In this document: piece by piece, positions 58,417 to 64,000 of the stretch
Layout of the letters: each line of letters begins with the position of its first letter
Numbering within the stretch: the stretch's first letter is position 1
Origin: Actibacterium atlanticum
GTDB taxonomy: Bacteria; Pseudomonadota; Alphaproteobacteria; Rhodobacterales; Rhodobacteraceae
Reading direction: 5' to 3'
Assembly: GCF_000671395.1 (NCBI RefSeq)
Contig: NZ_AQQY01000001.1
Location: 682,001-746,000, forward strand
Length of the DNA stretch: 64,000 bases
Translations under genes and position numbers: made by a program
The notes under the pieces: model-generated
Databases searched by the model: none
What the model was told of the DNA's origin: nothing
The model's input: the letters and a program-made list of their open reading frames with translations, nothing else

Positions 58417-59775
58417 ATGCCCCTACCCCCCAATACCCCCAGCGAAATAACAATCGACGACGCAGCATATGTGCTGACCTTCGCAGAAGAATTCAGCGAA
58501 GACCCGGCCTATTACGCGGGTCACAATGTGGACGGTGTCTGGGCAACTTCCTATGCGCCGCACCTGCATGATGGCCGCTGGGCCGAAGCCAATGGCGAAG
58601 GTCAGTACTTTACCGATCCCGACCAGGCCGATCTGCCCGAAGTGTTTGACGTAGCAGACGGCGCCATCACCATCACCGCGACGCCTTTAACGCCAGAACA
58701 GCAGGCATTGGCCGATGGGCAAGCCTATAGCTCGGGCATTTTAACGACCGAACTCAGCTTTGCGGCCTCTTCCGGTTATATCGAAATCCGCGCCGATGTG
58801 CCGGATGAACAGGGGTTTCTGTCAGCCTTCTTTCTGCTGCCCGAAGATGGCGATTGGAGCGCTGAAATCGACGTGTTCGAAATTTTGGGAAATGACGCGG
58901 ATACGCTTTACACCAATGTCTGGAATGATGGGGTGGATGACAGCGAAGCGTTTGATATTGCAGGCTTAAGCGACGGGTATCACACCTATGGGCTGCTCTG
59001 GACCGAAGATACGATCGAATGGTACGTCGATGGCGTTTTGGTACGCACAGAACCCAACACGATAGACGAGCCAATGTATCTGGCGACGGCGCTAATCGTT
59101 GATTCCACCTGGACCGGAAACCCGGATGAAACCACTGACTTCTCTGACGGGCTTAGCATTGATTACATCCATGTCTATGAGCTGGAAAGCGATCCTGACC
59201 GCAACGAAGCCATTGCGGATCAATCTGAATTCACGCCCAAGACCTTTGTGAATGGGGACAGTGGTGGGGTGATGTATGGCACACGCTGGGGCGACGTTAT
59301 GGATGGTCTGGCGGGTGATGACATCCTGTATGGTCGCGATGGCGATGATCTTCTTTCTGGCGGCACGGGTCAGGATTCACTTTATGGCGACGCAGGGGGA
59401 GACTCTTTGTCAGGCGGGGCGGATCGCGACAAGCTGATTGGGGGCGATGGCGATGATTTTCTGGAAGGTGGCGCAGGTGTTGATCACCTTTGGGGCGGCG
59501 ATTACAGCGCCGGTTCGGGCAGCGATACCTTTGTCTTCTCCGAAGGTGACGGTATGGATTTCATCCATGATTTCAGCGCCTCGGATGACGTCATTGACCT
59601 GAGCGCCTATGCCAGCGACTTGGCGACGTTGGATCCGTTCATCCATGATCGTGGTTGGGCGACTGAAATTAACCTGTCCGGTTTGACCGGAAATTCGGGC
59701 GACAGGGTGTTCATCATCGGGTTGGACCCGGACGATCTGGGCGCTGACAACTTCGATTTCGGACTGATCGCCTGA
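58417..59775 (+). CDS. Secreted GH16 beta-glucanase with RTX repeats
   Basis: Extracellular polysaccharide hydrolase of 452 aa. The GH16 domain (about residues 15-265) carries the catalytic motif E150-I-D152-V-F-E155 (EIDVFEILG). Calcium-binding RTX nonapeptides follow (about 290-370: GGDGDDFLEGGAGVDHL and others), and the tail has the acidic/hydrophobic type I secretion pattern. No N-terminal signal peptide, as expected for type I export. GGAGG precedes the ATG. It resembles ExsH/PlyA-type depolymerases of exopolysaccharides or beta-1,3-1,4-glucans. No secretion genes are adjacent. Confidence 0.91.
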   Translation: MPLPPNTPSEITIDDAAYVLTFAEEFSEDPAYYAGHNVDGVWATSYAPHLHDGRWAEANGEGQYFTDPDQADLPEVFDVADGAITITATPLTPEQQALADGQAYSSGILTTELSFAASSGYIEIRADVPDEQGFLSAFFLLPEDGDWSAEIDVFEILGNDADTLYTNVWNDGVDDSEAFDIAGLSDGYHTYGLLWTEDTIEWYVDGVLVRTEPNTIDEPMYLATALIVDSTWTGNPDETTDFSDGLSIDYIHVYELESDPDRNEAIADQSEFTPKTFVNGDSGGVMYGTRWGDVMDGLAGDDILYGRDGDDLLSGGTGQDSLYGDAGGDSLSGGADRDKLIGGDGDDFLEGGAGVDHLWGGDYSAGSGSDTFVFSEGDGMDFIHDFSASDDVIDLSAYASDLATLDPFIHDRGWATEINLSGLTGNSGDRVFIIGLDPDDLGADNFDFGLIA

Positions 59776-59817
59776 TACAGGCTTGCCCGTCGACGCCCTA
59801 AAGCCCATATCGAGAGC

Positions 59818-60501
59818 ATGATAAAACTGCTCCCGATCCTACTGCCGGTGCTTTACGGTCTGATCATGTACCGGTTTTCGGTCTGGCGCACCTCGCGTGA
59901 GCTGGATGCACGCTCGACCGAGCTGGCGGATGCCAATCTGCGCGCCGTGACGCAGCGCCTTGCCAAGGCGTTGGATTTACCCCGCATCAAGGTTCATCTC
60001 TATGAAATTGCGCCGGTGAACGGTTTGGCCGCTCCCGACGGGCGGATTTTCATCACCCGCGGCTTTTACGATAAGTTCCGCGCGGGCGAAGTCAGCGCGC
60101 AAGAGCTGGCCAGCGTTATTGCACACGAGCTGGGCCATGTTGCGTTGGGGCATTCGCGCCGCCGGATGATCGACTTTTCCGGGCAAAACGCGATGCGTGT
60201 GGCGCTTGGCATGGTTCTGTCACGCGTGATCCCCGGCGTGGGCGTGCATATCGCAAATGCGCTTACCCGTCTTTTAGCGGCCGGCATGTCGCGCAGCGAC
60301 GAATACGAAGCCGACGCCTATGCCAGCGCTTTGCTGGTCAAAGCCGGAATTGGCACGGCACCGCAAAAGTCGTTGTTTCAGAAGCTAGATGCGTTGACGG
60401 ATAACCGCGCCCCAATGCCCGCGTGGTTGATGAGTCACCCGCCCACGGCAAAGCGCATCGAAGCCATCGAAAAGAATGAAAGCCGCTGGCGTTTGACCTA
60501 G
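59818..60501 (+). CDS. M48-family membrane zinc metallopeptidase
   Basis: Peptidase of 227 aa. A single N-terminal membrane helix (LLPILLPVLYGLIMYRF) leads into an M48 catalytic domain with HELGH (His103, Glu104, His107) and the third ligand Glu in SDEYEADAYAS. Shorter than HtpX, with only one clear membrane anchor. It overlaps the convergent PIN gene by 4 bp (CTAG). Probably acts in protein quality control; substrate unknown. Confidence 0.9.
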   Translation: MIKLLPILLPVLYGLIMYRFSVWRTSRELDARSTELADANLRAVTQRLAKALDLPRIKVHLYEIAPVNGLAAPDGRIFITRGFYDKFRAGEVSAQELASVIAHELGHVALGHSRRRMIDFSGQNAMRVALGMVLSRVIPGVGVHIANALTRLLAAGMSRSDEYEADAYASALLVKAGIGTAPQKSLFQKLDALTDNRAPMPAWLMSHPPTAKRIEAIEKNESRWRLT

Positions 60502-61037
60502 GCTAAAGCTTTGCCCAAACGCGGCAGTCGCGCTCGTTTCAGCAAAGCGCGCTTTGCCAGGGGTTCGCCCGCCATGGTTTGCGCCGTAGCATGGACTTTG
60601 TTCACACAGTCTTCCACCGCTCCGGCGTTACTGAGCCAAAGATCATACAGAAATTGATCAGGCGCCTCGCGCGTTAGCCCTTCTTCTGACAAGGTATGAC
60701 GTGGAAAATCTTTGGCGTTGAAGGTTAGCAATGTGTCAGCTGAGCCCGCCAACGCTGCGGCCAGAACATGCACATCGTTTTCATCCGGCAACCAAAGCCG
60801 CGCCAGATCAGCATCGCGCGGCTGTACACTGGCTTTCGGCCAGTTGGCGCGCACAAGAGCGACTTCAGCCCGCGCTTGTGGCTCGCCTTCGGGGCCGATC
60901 TTACGGGCGGCGCGGGCCCATTCTTCAAGGATGCGATCCGACCACAAGGGGGTAAACAGCCCCTGCCCCGCAACGCAGAGCAGGATTTCACGCAAAACGG
61001 TTGGGTACAGAACGCAAGCGTCCAGCAAAACCTTCAT
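60498..61037 (-). CDS. PIN-domain protein
   Basis: Putative nuclease of 179 aa from ATG 61037 (MKVLLDACVLYPTVLREILL). Acidic residues typical of PIN domains: Asp6, the Glu/Glu pair in DRILEEWARA, Asp in WLPDENDVHVLAAAL and TLLTFNAKDFP. No antitoxin gene is adjacent; instead it overlaps the upstream RNA methyltransferase by 4 bp, so it is not an obvious VapC toxin. I recall this pairing as the RSP_2647/RSP_2648 gene pair of Rhodobacter sphaeroides. Confidence 0.88.
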   Translation of the reverse strand: MKVLLDACVLYPTVLREILLCVAGQGLFTPLWSDRILEEWARAARKIGPEGEPQARAEVALVRANWPKASVQPRDADLARLWLPDENDVHVLAAALAGSADTLLTFNAKDFPRHTLSEEGLTREAPDQFLYDLWLSNAGAVEDCVNKVHATAQTMAGEPLAKRALLKRARLPRLGKALA

Positions 61038-62233
61038 GGCATCAAACGGAAGAACAACGCTTTCAAATAGCCGCTTTCCGCCAATTGTGGCATCTGCGGG
61101 TGGTCCGCCCCGGCATATCCGGTGTGCAACAGTTGCGCTGTGCCGCCCGCGCGGCCAATGCCGCGCACGCAGGCGCCGCGGAATTTGGACATCTCTGCCG
61201 CATGCGAACACGAACACAGAACCAGATACCCACCCGGTTTCACCAACGGCGTGGCCAAACGCGCAACCCGTTCATAGGCGCGCAACCCAGCTTCGAGAGA
61301 AGGCTTTGACGGTGCAAAAGCAGGCGGATCACACACGATCAAATCGAACTGCGCGCCTTCGTCTTTTAGCGCAGTCATGGTATCAAACGCGTCGCCCTTG
61401 CGGGTGGTCAGTTTGTCGCCCATTCCCATAGCAACGGCGCCTTGTTCGGCCAAATCCAGTGCCGACGCAGACCCGTCAATGCACGTGGCATGCGTGGCGC
61501 CAGCAGCCAAAGCCGCCAGCCCAAACCCGCCAACATGCGAGAAAACATCCAACATCTGCGCGCCCTCCGCCAGACGTGCGGCAAAGGCGTGATTGGGGCG
61601 CTGATCATAGAAAAGGCCGGTTTTTTGGCCGCCCATCACATCGGCGATATAGGTGGCGCCGTTCATCTCAACCGGGATGGGCGCATCGACAGCACCGCGC
61701 ATCACCTTTGTTTCCTCGGTCAAGCCTTCCAGCCCACGGGCGCGCCCCGATCCGTTCATCACGATGTTACGCGCCCCGGTCAATCGTTCCAGCGCGTCGA
61801 CCATGGGCTCCAGCAACACATCAGCCCAAGCGGCGTTCGGCTGCACAACCAGCGTATCGCCGAACCGGTCAACCACCACACCGGGCAGACCGTCGGCCTC
61901 GGCGTGGATCAAACGATAGAACGGCGCATCATACAGGCGTTCGCGCAATTCCAGCGCGGTACGCAGCTTCTCGATCAGCCAGGCTTCATCGACGGCGACA
62001 TTCAAGTCCCGCTCTAGCATCCGGCAGAAAATCTTTGAGTTGGGGTTCACGGCGACCAGCCCGATGGGCTGGCGCGCGTCATCTTCCAGCACCGCAATGG
62101 TGCCGGGTTTCAGCGCTTTGGTCCGACGGTCCGTGACAAGTTCATTGGCATAGACCCACGGGAAACCGTGACGAATGGCGCGGGCATTGGCCTTGGGCTT
62201 TAGCCGCACAACAGGGTAAGAGGGCAGTGTCAT
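61034..62233 (-). CDS. Class I SAM-dependent rRNA methyltransferase, RlmI-like
   Basis: RNA methyltransferase of 399 aa. The N-terminal PUA domain (PVVRLKPKANARAIRHGFPW) is followed by an EEHD-like region and a Rossmann methyltransferase domain (VFSHVGGFGLAALAAGA), with catalytic motif CDPPAFAPSK and a Cys-containing LVLCSCSH. This layout matches the RlmI/RlmK-type 23S rRNA m5C methyltransferases. Coupled with the PIN gene by 4-bp overlap. Confidence 0.91.
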   Translation of the reverse strand: MTLPSYPVVRLKPKANARAIRHGFPWVYANELVTDRRTKALKPGTIAVLEDDARQPIGLVAVNPNSKIFCRMLERDLNVAVDEAWLIEKLRTALELRERLYDAPFYRLIHAEADGLPGVVVDRFGDTLVVQPNAAWADVLLEPMVDALERLTGARNIVMNGSGRARGLEGLTEETKVMRGAVDAPIPVEMNGATYIADVMGGQKTGLFYDQRPNHAFAARLAEGAQMLDVFSHVGGFGLAALAAGATHATCIDGSASALDLAEQGAVAMGMGDKLTTRKGDAFDTMTALKDEGAQFDLIVCDPPAFAPSKPSLEAGLRAYERVARLATPLVKPGGYLVLCSCSHAAEMSKFRGACVRGIGRAGGTAQLLHTGYAGADHPQMPQLAESGYLKALFFRLMP

Positions 62234-62275
62234 GCTGCCCTCTTAAGCGTTCTTTGCGATGCGGGAAAGGCCCGA

Positions 62276-62947
62276 TCAGATCCCGCGCGAACTGATTGCC
62301 GACAGGTTCAGCGGTTGCGGCGCCGCCGGAGCGCTACGATAGCCCATTTCCTGGCGGATTGATTGGATCAGATGCTGGGTGATACGCACCTTCTGCGTCT
62401 CGCCGCGGCTCATGGCCTCAAGAGCGCGCGCACCGCCATAAGCATCAAATTCCAGCTCGATCAGGCGCGGCGCTTCAAGCTTGGTGCCGGTTTGGGCATC
62501 CATCACGGTGATGTAATAGTGAATGTCATGCGTGCCACCGATGGTGTAACGGGTTTTCTGCGTCAGCGCGTGAAAGCGCGTCAGCTGAATGTCCACAATC
62601 ACCGGACGCCCGGTATTCATGCCAGACACAGCGGTGTTCGCAGCATTCTGCACGATGGTTTTCACCTGCGCAAAGCGATCACCCAACGGGTCTTCGCGCC
62701 ATACGATATCTGCGCGCGGGTAATAGCTGTTGGCCTCTGAAACCTTAAGGGTTTCGGGCACGCGCACATTGATTTGCTGCACAGCGTAAGCTTGCTGCGG
62801 GCTGGTTTGAACCTGCCCTGCATCTGCGATCACCGCTTCACCTACGGGGGTGATGATCGGTGCATTACGCGTTGCGGTGTCAACTGTCGCACAGGCCGAC
62901 AGACCGAGTGCGGCGGTCAGTACCATGGAAAGGCGGATCAGTTTCAT
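62276..62947 (-). CDS. Rhodobacterales lipoprotein of unknown function
   Basis: Predicted lipoprotein (223 aa) with signal and lipobox LGLSAC (Cys19). The mature protein has a QTSPQQAYAVQQINVRVPET strand region and FHALTQKTRYTIGGTHDIHYY. I think it belongs to the DUF6778 family seen in Rhodobacteraceae, but this is recall and not certain. It stands between the methyltransferase and a 474-bp intergenic region. Confidence 0.8.
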   Translation of the reverse strand: MKLIRLSMVLTAALGLSACATVDTATRNAPIITPVGEAVIADAGQVQTSPQQAYAVQQINVRVPETLKVSEANSYYPRADIVWREDPLGDRFAQVKTIVQNAANTAVSGMNTGRPVIVDIQLTRFHALTQKTRYTIGGTHDIHYYITVMDAQTGTKLEAPRLIELEFDAYGGARALEAMSRGETQKVRITQHLIQSIRQEMGYRSAPAAPQPLNLSAISSRGI

Positions 62948-63421
62948 TTCTCAACTCCATTCGGGCTTCGTGCCCTGTTGCCTCACGCTTTGAAGTTCTG
63001 CGTAGCTCTGAAATTGATGTCGAATTCGGGCAAAATTGAGGAAAACTATCTGCATTTTAGGGACATTTGGCAGGTGCGACCGGGGCTTAAACAATTCGTT
63101 TCCATATGAGAAACATTAATTATCTCATAATTACAGCATCTTACCCTCTACACCCGCCACTGAAAACTTACCCTACGTGAACTTCTCCCGGCCTTTGCTC
63201 TGAATGCTTAGAATGAAACAATCGGACCTGCATTTCCTAATTTGTTTCCAGAATTGCGCTTTGCTTCTCGGCCAAGCGTTTATGTAAAAAACATTGATTA
63301 ATCTGGTTTCGGGTGGTTGAATCCATGAGATATCTGTGGGAAGTATAGCAACGTTAGCGCTATCAGGTTTCATCATTGATATGGAACCTTAGACAGCACC
63401 CACAGCTCAGGAACCACGCGC
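62948..63421. other. 474-bp AT-richer intergenic region
   Basis: Divergent region between the lipoprotein gene and edd, clearly lower in GC than its surroundings. No convincing ORF, tRNA or terminator. It contains AT-rich stretches (for example ATTAATTATCTCATAATTA near 63115) and the TAGCGCTATC palindrome near its right end. It probably holds promoters for both genes and could hide a small RNA. Confidence 0.6.
63353..63364. promoter_or_regulatory. TAGCGCTATC palindromic operator before edd
   Basis: GTTAGCGCTATC, sharing a 10-bp core with the site at 1008-1019 before the sugar-binding protein gene. It is 58 bp upstream of the edd ATG. A shared LacI-type sugar repressor is inferred. Confidence 0.5.
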
Positions 63422-64000
63422 ATGCCGCTTAATGCCACCATCGCTAAGGTCACCCAAGATATCATTGAACGCTCTCGCGACAGTCGTCAGGCCTATATGG
63501 ACCGCATGAAAGGTGCCATTGATCAGGGCCCTGTGCGCGCGCACCTGACCTGTGGCAACCAGGCACATGCTTTTGCCGCGATGGAGCAGGACAAAGGCAC
63601 GCTGGCTGGTGGGAAAGCACCCAACATCGGGATCATTACGGCCTATAATGACATGTTGTCGGCCCATAAGCCGTTTGAAACCTACCCCAACTTGATCCGC
63701 GAGGTCGCCCGCGCCCAAGGTGCCACGGCTCAGGTCGCCGGGGGTGTGCCTGCAATGTGCGATGGGGTGACTCAGGGCCAACCGGGGATGGAACTGTCGC
63801 TGTTTTCGCGCGATGTGATCGCCATGGCCGCCGGTGTTGGCCTGAGCCACAACTGTTTTGACACCACGATCTATCTGGGTGTGTGCGACAAGATCGTGCC
63901 GGGGCTGATCATGGCCGCCGCCACCTTTGGCCACCTGCCTGCCGTCTTTGTGCCCGCCGGCCCGATGACCAGCGGCCTGCCCAACGATGAAAAGGCCAAA
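63422..64000 (+). CDS. edd: 6-phosphogluconate dehydratase Edd (partial)
   Basis: First enzyme specific to the Entner-Doudoroff pathway, an Fe-S dehydratase converting 6-phosphogluconate to KDPG. The first 193 codons are in the window and run off the right edge. Family segments: [75 protein letters not shown]. The cysteines in these segments are likely cluster ligands by analogy with the IlvD/Edd family. A TAGCGCTATC palindrome precedes it. Confidence 0.95.
   Translation, partial: MPLNATIAKVTQDIIERSRDSRQAYMDRMKGAIDQGPVRAHLTCGNQAHAFAAMEQDKGTLAGGKAPNIGIITAYNDMLSAHKPFETYPNLIREVARAQGATAQVAGGVPAMCDGVTQGQPGMELSLFSRDVIAMAAGVGLSHNCFDTTIYLGVCDKIVPGLIMAAATFGHLPAVFVPAGPMTSGLPNDEKAK

Noticed and set aside
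59250-59530. Tandem GGDGDD-like repeats as a DNA repeat array
   Set aside because: They are codon-level RTX nonapeptides inside the GH16 gene, not an independent repeat element.
60498-61037. VapC toxin of a toxin-antitoxin pair
   Set aside because: The PIN gene has no small antitoxin partner and is coupled to an RNA methyltransferase instead.
63173-63376. 67-codon reverse ORF in the edd upstream region
   Set aside because: No ribosome site, atypical composition, and it overlaps the predicted edd operator; probably chance in AT-richer DNA.

Overview
The window is a gene-dense chromosomal segment of a GC-rich alphaproteobacterium. Gene order and proteins point to Rhodobacterales, most likely the Roseobacter group. 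Evidence includes CckA near recA, a GTTC-N7-GTTC SOS box, an IscR without the usual cysteine triad at the head of a suf operon, prfA-prmC-DUF4167, and lptF-lptG-lptD-surA-pdxA-ksgA. I see no rRNA, prophage, insertion sequence, CRISPR array or replication origin. This is mostly core chromosome with a few accessory blocks.

Layout. 1-3.4 kb: a sugar ABC-transporter binding protein (cut by the left edge) diverges from an OmpR-type regulator and sensor kinase. 3.4-11.8 kb: tRNA-Arg(CCG), then a reverse-strand Fe-S assembly operon: iscR-like regulator, NifS-like desulfurase, sufB, a small membrane protein, a YbjQ-type protein, sufC, sufD, two YIP1-like membrane proteins, sufS. 11.9-17.9 kb: hydrolase, YitT and SMR membrane proteins, bipA, a nucleobase permease, a VOC protein. 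17.9-28 kb (mostly reverse): DUF1330, alaS, recA, a forward sulfotransferase-like gene, cckA, rsmB, guaB. 28-31.5 kb: a TDT-family transporter, Mrp ATPase, a DUF2892 protein and a Tat-exported metallo-beta-lactamase-fold protein. 31.5-34.7 kb: an arsenic operon (arsR-arsC fusion, gapdh, arsJ). 34.7-40.4 kb: small ORFs, TfoX-C protein, ndk, ABC-F ATPase, retropepsin-like protease, holC, pepA. 40.5-48.5 kb: LPS-export/outer-membrane operon with pdxA and ksgA, then DUF4167. 48.7-54 kb: prmC, prfA, small exported protein, DUF1499, speB, FAD monooxygenase, dksA. 54-58.3 kb: a MoxR/VWA cluster containing a DUF2927 lipoprotein and a 54-aa membrane protein. 58.4-64 kb: GH16-RTX glucanase, M48 peptidase, PIN protein, RNA methyltransferase, lipoprotein, and the start of edd.

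Most interesting are regulatory DNA patterns visible in intergenic regions: 10-bp-phased TGTTAC repeats before the two-component system; the same TAGCGCTATC palindrome before both the sugar-binding protein and edd; a TTAA-N7-TTAAC CtrA-type box before cckA; an ATTC-N8-GAAT SqrR/BigR-type box before the DUF2892/MBL genes; a canonical recA SOS box; and a perfect 10+8+10 palindrome before the GH16-RTX gene. These link sugar uptake with the Entner-Doudoroff pathway, suggest feedback on the CckA-CtrA phosphorelay, and suggest a persulfide-responsive locus. All are sequence-based predictions.
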